Assembly: GCF_964253085.1 (NCBI RefSeq)
Contig: NZ_CAXUQH020000001.1
Location: 2,356,001 to 2,420,000, forward strand
DNA length: 64,000 bases
DNA from: Paenibacillus_E sp964253085
GTDB taxonomy: Bacteria; Bacillota; Bacilli; Paenibacillales; NBRC-103111
Direction of reading: 5' to 3'
The translations under genes and the position numbers were made by a program. Under the pieces are notes generated by a model. That model was not told the origin of the DNA, did not search any database, and saw only the letters and a program-made list of their open reading frames with translations. Below are positions 1 through 9,101 of the stretch, piece after piece; position 1 is the stretch's first letter; each line of letters opens with the position of its first letter.

Positions 1-331
1 TATCCCTGGTGAAGTCTACTTCTTGACCAAAATTTAGCGTTTTCAATTTCTCACTAAATATGGGATTGAATACCCATTGAGCGAGGCGTATCTCGAGTTG
101 GGAGAGTTGGTCATCCAATTGTTTCGAAATCTGATTAACACTTAATTGGTGGGTTTTATTTACTTCGGTTTCAATGCGGTGAACCCCAATAAAATACAGT
201 GTGAACCCAATAAAAGTAGTTGGCAGACAGGTAATGAATAAGACAATAATCAAGTTTTTTCGGAAAAAGGAAGATTGCAGCCTAGAAATTTTATGCTGAT
301 CTTTATATTTTTTAGCCATATGTTGAAGCAT
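1..331 (-). CDS. Membrane sensor/regulator, N-terminal part (cut by window edge)
   Basis: About 110 residues are visible before the window edge. A basic N-terminus (MLQHMAKKYKDQHKISRL) is followed by one strong membrane segment near residues 21-45 (core NLIIVLFITCLPTTFIGF) and the start of an extracellular, helical, Cache-like region. This is how membrane-bound AraC regulators and YesM-type sensor kinases of Paenibacillaceae begin; the output domain lies outside the window, so the two cannot be told apart. The start at 331 has a GGAGGG site about 7 bases upstream. The gene is divergent from the permease operon at 593, so it is the likely sensor for that transporter (inferred from position). 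Confidence 0.6.
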   Translation of the reverse strand, partial: MLQHMAKKYKDQHKISRLQSSFFRKNLIIVLFITCLPTTFIGFTLYFIGVHRIETEVNKTHQLSVNQISKQLDDQLSQLEIRLAQWVFNPIFSEKLKTLNFGQEVDFTRD

Positions 332-412
332 AGTTACGCCCTCCAGAACAACGCAATAAATGTAAGTTCTCTTAATATAAACCTCACGGTACCTCTCTGC
401 AACCGATTATGA

Positions 413-446
413 GGCTAAGGCGGCTTTCCTGCCTTAAGACTTTTTT
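413..446 (+). terminator. Hairpin with T-run in leader of first operon
   Basis: A stem TAAGGC (416-421) / GCCTTA (431-436) is followed within a few bases by six T residues (441-446). It lies between the divergent sensor and the permease genes with no gene upstream on this strand. It could therefore be a leader attenuator of the transporter operon rather than the end of a gene. The short stem makes this tentative. Confidence 0.35.
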
Positions 447-505
447 GATAGAGGATCCAAGAAACAGGAAAGCTCGGTAAATTCACATGTAGCTAGACGC
501 CAATT

Positions 506-523
506 AACTCTTATTGCAGGAAA
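506..523 (+). promoter_or_regulatory. 18-bp motif shared with 4224-4241
   Basis: AACTCTTATTGCAGGAAA is repeated with a single mismatch at 4224-4241, upstream of the PL9-like gene. A second shared word, TAGACGC[C/T]AAT, occurs nearby at 494-504 and 4287-4297. Shared words before the importer operon and the secreted lyase suggest a common regulator-binding or promoter element. The function is inferred only from this pairing. Confidence 0.45.
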
Positions 524-592
524 AGAGGCTAGCCCATACAGTGATGACATAGACAAACGTGCTAGCAACCGTTGAATGCGAGGGAGAAGCTA

Positions 593-1558
593 ATGAATGT
601 ATTGAAAGAAAATAGGCTATTAACGAAACGCATCGTTAAGCCGCGGAATCCAGCAAAGAAGATGTGGCAATCCATCAAACGTGATAAATACCTCTACTTA
701 TTAGGATTACCTGGTATCTTGTGTTTGCTCATTTTCAAATATGTTCCGATGTGGGGGGTTGTTATTGCCTTTCAGGATTACTCTCCATTCCGTGGGATAC
801 TTAAAAGTGATTGGGTAGGTTTAGAGAATTTCCAACTATTCTTTAGTAATCCGGATTTCTTTAAGCTGCTAAGAAATACGCTTGCCATTAATATTATGAG
901 TTTGGTGTTTTTCTTCCCAGTTCCCATCATTCTCTCTTTAATGTTAAATGAGGTTCGAAACGAAGTCTTTAAACGAATCATACAATCGATCGTCTACCTT
1001 CCGCATTTCTTATCATGGGTAATCATTGCAGGACTTACTTTCACATTGTTTGCTACGGGAGAAGGACTCGTAAATAAGTTTTTGGTCCTGATTGGCCTCG
1101 AACGTGTAGATTGGTTAACGACACCGAGTTTCTTCTGGGGGTTCCTCACAGGACAGAGTGTTTGGAAAGAAGCAGGTTGGGGAACGGTGATTTTCTTGGC
1201 TGCAATGGCCAACGTAGATCCAGGTTTATATGAGGCCGCACGCATGGATGGCGCCAGTCGCATACGTCAGATGTGGAATATTACAATACCTTCTATTCAA
1301 AATGTAATTATCATTCTGCTGATTCTGAAGCTTGGACATATTATGGATGTTGGTTTCGAACAAGTTTTCCTCTTACAGAATGCTGCTGTTTCTGATGTTG
1401 CTGATGTCTTCGATACGTATATTTATCGTGTGGGGATTAAACAATCGGAGTTTAGCTATACAACGGCAGTTGGTTTATTCAAGGCTGCTATCGGGTTACT
1501 ATTGGTAATCATCTCCAATAAGCTAGTGAAAAAGGCAGGCGGGGAAGGATTTTATTAA
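593..1558 (+). CDS. Sugar ABC transporter permease, LplB/YteP type
   Basis: Membrane permease (321 aa) of a binding-protein-dependent importer for oligosaccharides. About six membrane segments are visible, starting with YLLGLPGILCLLIFKYVPMW, a typical start of LplB-family permeases. The EAA loop that contacts the ATPase is visible as EAARMDGASRIRQMW. An upstream TTG at 572 is in frame, but AGGGAG at 581-586 lies 6 bases before ATG 593, so 593 is preferred. The partner permease follows 35 bases later and the binding lipoprotein after that. No ATPase gene is present; the family normally uses a shared MsmX-type ATPase. Next to PL9-like lyases, the substrate is probably a pectin-derived oligosaccharide (inferred). 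Confidence 0.9.
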   Translation: MNVLKENRLLTKRIVKPRNPAKKMWQSIKRDKYLYLLGLPGILCLLIFKYVPMWGVVIAFQDYSPFRGILKSDWVGLENFQLFFSNPDFFKLLRNTLAINIMSLVFFFPVPIILSLMLNEVRNEVFKRIIQSIVYLPHFLSWVIIAGLTFTLFATGEGLVNKFLVLIGLERVDWLTTPSFFWGFLTGQSVWKEAGWGTVIFLAAMANVDPGLYEAARMDGASRIRQMWNITIPSIQNVIIILLILKLGHIMDVGFEQVFLLQNAAVSDVADVFDTYIYRVGIKQSEFSYTTAVGLFKAAIGLLLVIISNKLVKKAGGEGFY

Positions 1559-1593
1559 GTGTGGCTAATGTCAGATATTAAGGAGAGTTGACA

Positions 1594-2463
1594 GTGAAAG
1601 AATCATTGGGTGACAAAATATTTTCAAATATCAACGTAGTACTACTAGCCTTACTTGGCATCGCTTCCGTGTTTCCATTCTATTATGTTATTGTCGTATC
1701 CTTTACCTCGCCTAGCGATTATATCGGGGGCAGTTTAATGCTCTTCCCCAAATCGTTTTCACTTGCAGCTTACGAATATATTTTCTCTACCCAAACTTTT
1801 GTGAAATCACTTGGTGTTAGTACTTATCTTGCTATTGTAGGGACTGCGCTAAGTCTGATCGTTTCTGCAGCATTCGGATATATGATTTCCAGAAAACGCT
1901 TATTTGGACGCCGAGTGTTAACTGTTGCGCTTATCATTACGATTTTGTTCTCGCCAGGTATTATTCCGAACTACCTTCTCATCAAAGATCTTGGACTCAT
2001 GAATAGTTTGTGGTCCATTATCTTGCCAGGTTTGCTAAGCGGTTGGAATGCCTTGCTACTTAAAACATTCTTCGATGGCATACCTGAAAGCCTCGAAGAA
2101 TCGGCAGTTATTGATGGTGCTAATGATCTACACATCTTCTTCCGTATAATCTTGCCTTTATCGCTTCCAGCATTAGCGGCGTTTGGACTATTTTTTGCTG
2201 TCGCTTATTGGAACACTTTCTTTAATGCCATTCTCTATCTCACTGATCCAGATAAACGGCCACTGCAGGTTCTACTGCAAGGGATGCTGGTTCAATCCGA
2301 AACGGGAATTGCCGAAGCGGGTGTTGCTGCGGAACAGCAGGTTCCTCCCGAAACGATTAAAATGGCTGCCGTCGTCATTGCCACTGTGCCAATCCTGTTG
2401 GTGTATCCATTCCTTCAAAAGCATTTTGCCAAGGGTGTTATGCTTGGCTCTGTTAAGGGATGA
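1594..2463 (+). CDS. Sugar ABC transporter permease, LplC/YtcP type
   Basis: Second membrane permease (289 aa), partner of the gene at 593. It has a hydrophobic first helix (VVLLALLGIASVFPFYYVIV), a mid-protein FSPGIIPNYLLIKDLGLMNS stretch, the EAA loop EESAVIDGANDLHIFF, and the usual C-terminal end KGVMLGSVKG. A TTG at 1588 is in frame but overlaps the AAGGAGAG site at 1580-1587. GTG 1594, about 7 bases after the site, is the better start. It forms a heterodimeric channel with the LplB-type subunit; the ATPase is encoded elsewhere. Confidence 0.9.
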   Translation: MKESLGDKIFSNINVVLLALLGIASVFPFYYVIVVSFTSPSDYIGGSLMLFPKSFSLAAYEYIFSTQTFVKSLGVSTYLAIVGTALSLIVSAAFGYMISRKRLFGRRVLTVALIITILFSPGIIPNYLLIKDLGLMNSLWSIILPGLLSGWNALLLKTFFDGIPESLEESAVIDGANDLHIFFRIILPLSLPALAAFGLFFAVAYWNTFFNAILYLTDPDKRPLQVLLQGMLVQSETGIAEAGVAAEQQVPPETIKMAAVVIATVPILLVYPFLQKHFAKGVMLGSVKG

Positions 2464-2511
2464 TAGTCACATATATGCTATTATTAAGGGGAATTTAAGG
2501 GAGGATAAGAA

Positions 2512-4068
2512 ATGAAAAAGAATTTAGTAACTGTATTATCGGCAACATTGCTATTAACAAGTGTACTTGCAGCATGCGGAACGAAGGAGGAAACACCTGC
2601 AGCTTCCGTATCACCTGCTGCTACGAAGCAAGCCGCACCAACTGAATTTAATATCACAACAATTAACTACAATCCAGAAGCGCCAGCAAATGATAACGCA
2701 ATCGAATTAGAGATGGAAAAAAGAACGAATACCAAAGTTAATATTACTTACGTGCCTTCCAATAACTATGGGGACAAATTTAAGGTTATGCTCGCTTCGG
2801 GCGAAATTCCTGATGTGCTCTTAACTACCTATATATTCGATTCTACTGTCTTGAATGCGATTAAAGACGGTGCCTTCTGGGATTTGACCCCATTCCTAAA
2901 GGATTATCCGAATTTACAGAAGAATTATCCGAAAGAAAGCTTTGATAATACAAAAGTGAACGGTAAAGTCTATGGGCTCCCACGTCCTCGCCCATTAGCA
3001 GGCGGTGCTTCGTTCCCTGCATTACGTCAGGACTGGTTAGACAAACTTGGCTTAAAAGTGCCGCAGACGATGGATGAACTGTACACGGTACTGAAGGCTT
3101 TCACTGAACAGGATCCTGACGGTAACGGCAAGAAAGATACGTACGGCTTTACGGGTGCCGTAGCAGAAGGCTGGATGGATCAGTTAGGTTTCGTCGAAAA
3201 TACATTTAATGGATTCGAAAACATGATTCTAAGTACAGAAGGGAAACCGACTTCGTATAGAGATTTTTCACCTGCAACTCGTGATGCTATTCTTTGGCTG
3301 CAACGTGCCTACAAGGAAGGCGTTTTAGCACCTGATTTTGCGATCATGAAGGGCTCGCAAGTGTTGGATATGATGAAACAAGGCAAAGTTGGTATGATCC
3401 CTACAGCAATGGATGCCAGCAAAATCGGTGATATGGTAGGAACTCTTAGAAAAACAACCCCGAACGCGGGAATTGTACATGTTCCTACACTGACTACACC
3501 TTCAACTGAGAAGAAGTATGCAACCAAAGAAGGAGGTTTCTTCGGAAACTATCTGATCTCCAAGAAAGTGCCTGAAGCGAAGCTGAAGCAAATTTTGGCA
3601 TTCTTTGACTACGGTGCTACACCGGAAGGAATGGAGCTTTCAAACTTTGGTATCAAAGATGTACATTTCACGGTAAAAGAGGGTAAGAAAGTTACGACGG
3701 ATGAGTACAAAAAAATAGCAACGGCGTCATTGACAAATATCTGGACGTTGGTTGATCCATACAGTCGTGTACAACAAGCCTCGGTTGACTACCCGAAAGA
3801 GTATTTGGAACGGGATAAGAAAGTTGTGGATGAGCGTATCCAAAATGGTGTTTTTATCAACAATAACGGGGTAATTTCGGAAACAGATACCAAATTCGGA
3901 TCGGAAATCGCAAAGAAACTACAGGATATGAAGATCAAAGTCATTATGGGTAAAGAAACAATTGAAGCTTGGGATAAATTCATTGAGGGTATGAAAAATG
4001 ATCCGAATGTCAAGAAGATTGAAAGCGAAAGAGAAGCAAGTTACAAGCAGCTATTTGGGGCGAAGTAA
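2512..4068 (+). CDS. Extracellular sugar-binding lipoprotein, LplA type
   Basis: Substrate-binding lipoprotein (518 aa) for the permease pair upstream. The N-terminus MKKNLVTVLSATLLLTSV leads into a lipobox LAAC, so the mature protein is lipid-anchored at Cys after signal peptidase II cleavage. The body is a family-1 solute-binding fold of the long LplA/YtcQ type; a GLPRPRPLAGG segment and a DPDGNGKKDTYGF calcium-like loop are visible. A GGGAGG site precedes the ATG. It ends 33 bases before a strong hairpin and is the last gene of the transporter operon. The ligand cannot be read from sequence; the lyases next door suggest a pectic oligosaccharide. Confidence 0.9.
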   Translation: MKKNLVTVLSATLLLTSVLAACGTKEETPAASVSPAATKQAAPTEFNITTINYNPEAPANDNAIELEMEKRTNTKVNITYVPSNNYGDKFKVMLASGEIPDVLLTTYIFDSTVLNAIKDGAFWDLTPFLKDYPNLQKNYPKESFDNTKVNGKVYGLPRPRPLAGGASFPALRQDWLDKLGLKVPQTMDELYTVLKAFTEQDPDGNGKKDTYGFTGAVAEGWMDQLGFVENTFNGFENMILSTEGKPTSYRDFSPATRDAILWLQRAYKEGVLAPDFAIMKGSQVLDMMKQGKVGMIPTAMDASKIGDMVGTLRKTTPNAGIVHVPTLTTPSTEKKYATKEGGFFGNYLISKKVPEAKLKQILAFFDYGATPEGMELSNFGIKDVHFTVKEGKKVTTDEYKKIATASLTNIWTLVDPYSRVQQASVDYPKEYLERDKKVVDERIQNGVFINNNGVISETDTKFGSEIAKKLQDMKIKVIMGKETIEAWDKFIEGMKNDPNVKKIESEREASYKQLFGAK

Positions 4069-4100
4069 GGCGTTATACGTTTAATGTGCAGGGAGTAGGA

Positions 4101-4147
4101 CACAACAGAGGATGTCACATCATTGAGGTGCGACATCCTCTGTTGTG
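4101..4147 (+). terminator. Strong 16-bp stem hairpin after the transporter operon
   Basis: CACAACAGAGGATGTC (4101-4116) pairs perfectly with GACATCCTCTGTTGTG (4132-4147) around a 15-base loop. It directly follows the binding-protein gene. The 3' flank (CTTCAATTC) is only weakly T-rich, so it may act partly as an mRNA-stabilising end. Confidence 0.65.
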
Positions 4148-4161
4148 CTTCAATTCAAGCG

Positions 4162-4242
4162 ATTTCCTGCAATTGCATTATTTTTCCATTGCTCGAAGTG
4201 TAGTAGAAGTAGATCTTTCAAAAAACTCTAATTGCAGGAAAT
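4162..4242. repeat. Inverted 13-mers flanking an AT-rich spacer
   Basis: ATTTCCTGCAATT (4162-4174) is the exact reverse complement of AATTGCAGGAAAT (4230-4242), 55 bases apart. The right copy is inside the 18-bp motif shared with 506-523. Two inverted copies of a 13-mer upstream of a secreted lyase gene look like paired operator half-sites. In the rest of 4069-4427 only this, the terminator and a cre-like site were recognised. Confidence 0.45.
4224..4241 (+). promoter_or_regulatory. 18-bp motif, second copy
   Basis: AACTCTAATTGCAGGAAA differs from 506-523 by one base. It sits about 190 bases before the TTG start of the large lyase gene, comparable with its place before the importer operon (70 bases before that start). 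Co-regulation of lyase and importer is inferred. Confidence 0.45.
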
Positions 4243-4379
4243 AAGCATTAAAGCCTATAGTAAGCCACATGTGGAGGGAAGGTGATTAGACGCTAATCAA
4301 AAGTGCTACAGATTAGAAAGCATGTACCGGCAAGTAATCTAAGGAGGAATGTGAGGCTAAGTTTAACGTATTAACTTTT

Positions 4380-4393
4380 TTGTAAGCGCTTCA
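4380..4393 (+). promoter_or_regulatory. cre-like sequence (catabolite repression)
   Basis: TGTAAGCGCTTCAC contains the AAGCGCTT core of CcpA sites and matches the left part of the cre consensus, but three right-hand positions deviate. It lies about 35 bases before the lyase start, where repression by preferred sugars would be expected. Confidence 0.35.
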
Positions 4394-4427
4394 CCATTTG
4401 GAGAAAAGTATAAGGAGGACACTCATT

Positions 4428-7400
4428 TTGAAAAAGGTAATGATATGGTTTGTAGTATTTACACTCGTACTGACGGCTACGGTTATACCCATCATACCAG
4501 TAAATAAGGCTTTTGCTGCAGGGGGTACCATGTATGAAGCTGAAAATGCCGCACGCGTGGATGGGCAAATACCAAGTCCAGCGGTAGGGGCGGTTTACTC
4601 TGCCTCAGGATATGTAGATTTGGGAGCTCAAACTAATATGGCAAGTCTGACATGGACGACTGTTCAAGCGGCTACTTATGGGAATTATATTGTCAAAATC
4701 AGCTATGGCAATGCGGATTCCGCTCCCAAGCCAGTTAGTCTAAGTGTAAATGGTCAGAAAGTTACGACATTTGCTGGCAACAAAACGGGAGAAGGGCAGA
4801 TTCCTGTTTGGGGAGAGCTTACTGCAATCGTGCTGTTGAATCAAGGAGCCAATACCATAAAGCTTTCATCTGAAAGCGCCGATGGCCCACTGGTCGATGT
4901 CATGGAAGTGACACCATTCGCGACGATCATCGAAGCTGAGAATGGCGGGGGAGCAGCTCATTCTAATGTCACAATTGCTGCGAATGTAGGCACTGCGCCA
5001 GGCTTCTCTGGAACGGGTTATGCCAGTATTGCTGCAGGCTTGACAGGTTATATGCTGTATAACAATATTGTCGTTCCTAAGACTGGCAAGTATACATTGA
5101 AAGTTAGGTACAGTAACGGCAGCACGGCTAGGCCCTTTGCCGTAACAATTAATGGTACCCGGGTTCAAGACGCCAAGGGTGTTGCAACAGGCGCGTGGGC
5201 GAACTGGAGGTATGAGGAACTAACGGGCATTGACCTAAACGCAGGCGTAAACACTATGAAAATTGAGCGTATTGGTGCAAATGCTACCCCAGTGATCGAC
5301 CGGTTTGAGTTTGTAACCGAAGCTTTCATTGAAGTAGGAGATCAAACCTTCCGAACGACTAGCTTCGAGACTTCGGATATAGATGCTATTATTGCAGCTG
5401 CACCGACTGGATCCACCTTGAATTCACCGTTGATTAGTGGAAATGCATTGAAAAGCACTTCCGCGAGTACAGTGAAAATCGTAGAAGAAGCAGGTTCCCG
5501 CTGGGCAGAAGTGACGTCCCCGGCTGGTAAGCAGGGCATTGTTGGATTTCCTTTCCATGGCAGTTGGCTTGCTCCTGTGCCCATGAAGAGTTATACGCTT
5601 GAGTCCAGCTTTATGCTGAAGGACGAGAAAGCGAACTATATTTTCAAGTTGGTAAGCGCTGCTGGTCTGGAGAGTCCTATCTTTGCCTTCGGGATGGATA
5701 ATCAGCTTTATGCACGTTCTGACAATTCGGCAGGCGGGGCATTGGCAGATCGTACAAATTGGAGCATGAATACGCTCTATAAGATCAAACTGGTGTTTCA
5801 CTTAGATACGAAGAGTTATGATATGTATCTGAATAATACGAAGATCGTGAACAGCGAACCTCTTCAAAATGACGCTTACTTAGGCGGACTAAAAGGATTC
5901 TTCCTAGAAGTAAAAGATGGTGCTCGACAGGAAACCAAAATTCTTGTTGATGATATTAGGCTGTCTGGTTCCAACTCAGTGGGTACGCCACCAACCATCA
6001 ACCAGAACCCCGGCACCTTATTTGAAGAACAACCATACATTGGCCAGCCTGTTGTCTATTATGTAAGCCCAGCAGGTTTGGATACGAATAACGGATTGAC
6101 GACAACATCCGCATTCAAAACGATTAATAAAGCCGTAAGTGTAACGAATCCCGGTGACACCGTTAATATTATGCCGGGAACCTATGCCGCAGCGAATGAA
6201 GCAAACGACTTCGTTCTAATCAATCGCTCCGGTGCCAAAGATGTAAAAACGGGTATTGCTCATTACATTACTTACAAAGCATATGATCCTAACAATAAAC
6301 CCAAACTGCTGCTTCCTCCGAATATCAAAGGGGTATGGGATATGGTACAAGTAAGTGCCAACTATATCGTCGTTGATGGTCTGGAAATCGAAGGTAATAA
6401 TATAAATTTGACACTCGCAGAAGCGGAAGCTAATTATGAAAGCAAAATAGCAGGCGGCTCTGATTGGTCTACTTATGCAAAAACTAACACCAATGGCATT
6501 TCTATTGCTGGCCATCATGTCATGATTAAGAATAATCACGTTCATCACTTGTCAGGCGGCGGAGTTGGCGGTGGCGGTGATTATATCACGATTGAAGGTA
6601 ATGATATTCATGCCAACAGCTGGTATACCTTCTATGCGACAAGTGGGATTAGTTTTATGAACGATGTTGATATTGACGCCAACACGTCCGATTACAAAAT
6701 TATTGTTCGCAATAACCGTGTCTATGACAATGAAACCAGAGTCAAATGGGAGAGAACGAAAGGCTATTCCGATGGGAACGGGATTATTTTTGATGTCGAT
6801 GAAACCTACAAAGGTAAAAAATTAGTGAGCAACAATATTGTCTATGACAATGGCGGCGGGGGCATTCACATTTATCGAAGTCATAACGTGCATGTCATTA
6901 ACAACACGATTTATCATAATAGCCGTAGTCCGTATTTAAAATATCCGAATATGGATGTGCAGTCCGGAGATAATGCCGTCTTTCTGAACAATATTTCCAT
7001 TGCCAGGAGTGAAGCTGGTGAGTATGCAAACGGAAATAGTGGATTTAACAATCTTTTTGCCAACAATATGTATGGCGGTTTAACTCGTTTTGTAGGGAAA
7101 AATGAGCTTGTAGATGATCCGAAGTTTGTTACTGTGACCGGGGCGACGTATGATTTTCATCTACAAGCAGATTCGCCGGCGATTGATGTTGGCACCCGTT
7201 CATTTGCTCCAAGTGTTGATTATGATGGGAACGTGCGTCCTTATGCAGGAGAAGGCTCGAATGCTCGTGTCGATATCGGCGCCTATGAATCACCAAGTAA
7301 TAACCCCGCTTTTTTAGTGGATGATGCTGTACAACTAACTGAACCAACGCCAGAAATATCTAAAGCAGCTACAGCAGCCAAGGGGACGCCGATGATTGAT

Positions 7401-9071
7401 GGGCTAACGGATGCACTATGGTCCTCAACAGAGAGTTTTCAGGCTTTATATGTCAGCGATAGCACGAAAAAATGGCCACTTGCGACAGTCCGATTGTTAT
7501 GGGATGAACAACACCTGTATGTACACGCAGAAGTACAGGACGCTGATCTAAATGCAACAGGCGGAAACTTGTGGGAGCATGATTCCATGGAATTTTTCGT
7601 GGATGAAAATGATGCTAAAACGACTTCTTTCCAAGTAGACGATAGACATTATCGTGTTAATTATTTGAATTTGAAAAGTGGTGGGACCAATGTTACTCCT
7701 GGCATCTTTACTTCTGCAGCGAGAGTAGTGGATGGCGGTTATATCATCGAAGCGGCACTTCCTTTGACAAGCATAACTGGCTCTGTAGGAACGGTAATTG
7801 GTTTCGACGCAGGTGCGAGCGATGACAGTAATTATGATGGAATTCGGGATAATGCAACCATGTGGAGTAACCGAAGAATTAATTCCAATGCTTCTACACA
7901 ATGGTATGGTAATGTTACGTTCGTCGCAGCACCAACGATTACAATCATTACCCCCATTACGGTAACTACAACAGCCGGCATGGCTCCAACGCTGCCTTCT
8001 GTTGTAACAGCGGTATATAGTAATGCCTCAACATCTCCTGTGAATGTGACTTGGGATGCCATGGATCCTAGTAGTTTTGCAAGTGCGGGAACCTATACGG
8101 TCAATGGTGTAGTGCAAGACACCTCAATAAAGGCTATTGCTACAATAACGGTAATAGAAATACCTAATTCCCCGCCCACGGTCAGCTTAACGGGACCTGC
8201 TAATGGCTCCCTGTACACGGCTCCGGTTAATGTGCAGTTAACGGCAGTGGCATCGGACAATGACGGCATTATCAGCAAGGTAGAGTTCTACAATAGCAGC
8301 AGCTTATTAGGTATCGGGTTACCGAGTTCGGAAGGCAGCTATATCTATAACCTGATTCAACTTCCGGTAGGTACTTATAGCATTACTGCCAAAGCATATG
8401 ATGATAAGGGCTCAGTGACCATATCTGAAGGAATTACCCTTACAGTGAAGCTAGAAGATACAGGACCTGTCATAGAAGGATCCACCATTAAAGTAACGCC
8501 AATTCTTGTCAATACGGCTGCTAAAGCAGAGGTATCGCAACAACTCCTTCAGCAATTGTTTGCCCAAACTACAAGTGAGGGGACAGGAACTAAGCTGGCA
8601 ACAATGGCAATAAAGCCGATAACAGGCGCGAAATCCTATGCAGTGGGCCTGCCTACGCAGCTGTTCAAGGAGGGCACCGGATTGGACAAACTGGCTATTC
8701 AGACCGACCTGGCTACCGTCACCGTTCCGGATGATATGCTGAAGAACAAAGATCTAGCAGAAGCCTCTAACGTTGAGATCCGTATGGCTACGGCAGATAC
8801 CTCCAACTTAAAGAAGGAGAAGAAGCTGAAGGCCGGAGAGAATCCGGTATTGGCATTATCCATTCTAGTGGACGGTAAACGATTGGATTGGAAAAACAAT
8901 CAAGCTCCGGTTTCGGTATCCGTTATGTATCAGCCCACACCTGAGGAATTAAAGAAACCTGAGCACATTACAGTCTATTATATCGATGGGGATGGCAAGG
9001 TGGTTAAAGAGACCAAAGGGGTCTATGATGCCGCTACGGGCAGGTTGACCTTCGTTATTACTTCGATGTAG
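4428..9071 (+). CDS. Large secreted multidomain PL9-like polysaccharide lyase
   Basis: Secreted 1547-aa protein. Start TTG 4428 follows AAGGAGG by about 9 bases; an in-frame TTG at 4398 precedes that site. Approximate domains: signal peptide 1-31 (ends AFA-A); two CBM6/35-like modules about 35-160 and 168-298 (YEAENAARV, IEAENGGG); LamG-like segment 305-520; right-handed beta-helix of pectate-lyase family 9 type 543-948 (YYVSPAGLDTNNG, NPGDTVNIMPGTY); CBM9-like domain 981-1164; two Ig-like domains 1170-1243 and 1247-1341; a terminal module to 1547. The last module commonly precedes SLH repeats in Paenibacillus surface proteins, but here the protein stops at FVITSM with no SLH. Beta-elimination of pectin is inferred from the family. 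The next gene shares the same beta-helix and is probably co-transcribed. Confidence 0.85.
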   Translation: MKKVMIWFVVFTLVLTATVIPIIPVNKAFAAGGTMYEAENAARVDGQIPSPAVGAVYSASGYVDLGAQTNMASLTWTTVQAATYGNYIVKISYGNADSAPKPVSLSVNGQKVTTFAGNKTGEGQIPVWGELTAIVLLNQGANTIKLSSESADGPLVDVMEVTPFATIIEAENGGGAAHSNVTIAANVGTAPGFSGTGYASIAAGLTGYMLYNNIVVPKTGKYTLKVRYSNGSTARPFAVTINGTRVQDAKGVATGAWANWRYEELTGIDLNAGVNTMKIERIGANATPVIDRFEFVTEAFIEVGDQTFRTTSFETSDIDAIIAAAPTGSTLNSPLISGNALKSTSASTVKIVEEAGSRWAEVTSPAGKQGIVGFPFHGSWLAPVPMKSYTLESSFMLKDEKANYIFKLVSAAGLESPIFAFGMDNQLYARSDNSAGGALADRTNWSMNTLYKIKLVFHLDTKSYDMYLNNTKIVNSEPLQNDAYLGGLKGFFLEVKDGARQETKILVDDIRLSGSNSVGTPPTINQNPGTLFEEQPYIGQPVVYYVSPAGLDTNNGLTTTSAFKTINKAVSVTNPGDTVNIMPGTYAAANEANDFVLINRSGAKDVKTGIAHYITYKAYDPNNKPKLLLPPNIKGVWDMVQVSANYIVVDGLEIEGNNINLTLAEAEANYESKIAGGSDWSTYAKTNTNGISIAGHHVMIKNNHVHHLSGGGVGGGGDYITIEGNDIHANSWYTFYATSGISFMNDVDIDANTSDYKIIVRNNRVYDNETRVKWERTKGYSDGNGIIFDVDETYKGKKLVSNNIVYDNGGGGIHIYRSHNVHVINNTIYHNSRSPYLKYPNMDVQSGDNAVFLNNISIARSEAGEYANGNSGFNNLFANNMYGGLTRFVGKNELVDDPKFVTVTGATYDFHLQADSPAIDVGTRSFAPSVDYDGNVRPYAGEGSNARVDIGAYESPSNNPAFLVDDAVQLTEPTPEISKAATAAKGTPMIDGLTDALWSSTESFQALYVSDSTKKWPLATVRLLWDEQHLYVHAEVQDADLNATGGNLWEHDSMEFFVDENDAKTTSFQVDDRHYRVNYLNLKSGGTNVTPGIFTSAARVVDGGYIIEAALPLTSITGSVGTVIGFDAGASDDSNYDGIRDNATMWSNRRINSNASTQWYGNVTFVAAPTITIITPITVTTTAGMAPTLPSVVTAVYSNASTSPVNVTWDAMDPSSFASAGTYTVNGVVQDTSIKAIATITVIEIPNSPPTVSLTGPANGSLYTAPVNVQLTAVASDNDGIISKVEFYNSSSLLGIGLPSSEGSYIYNLIQLPVGTYSITAKAYDDKGSVTISEGITLTVKLEDTGPVIEGSTIKVTPILVNTAAKAEVSQQLLQQLFAQTTSEGTGTKLATMAIKPITGAKSYAVGLPTQLFKEGTGLDKLAIQTDLATVTVPDDMLKNKDLAEASNVEIRMATADTSNLKKEKKLKAGENPVLALSILVDGKRLDWKNNQAPVSVSVMYQPTPEELKKPEHITVYYIDGDGKVVKETKGVYDAATGRLTFVITSM

Positions 9072-9101
9072 AAAACGAATATATGCAAGGAGGAGATATC
9101 A

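Noticed and set aside
2183..2515. Open frame overlapping the end of the LplC-type permease
   Set aside because: It overlaps clear coding sequence in another frame; its product has no recognisable pattern.
6216..6548. Long antisense open frames within the lyase gene and others
   Set aside because: They are opposite-strand shadows of strongly coding genes with no ribosome sites or domains.
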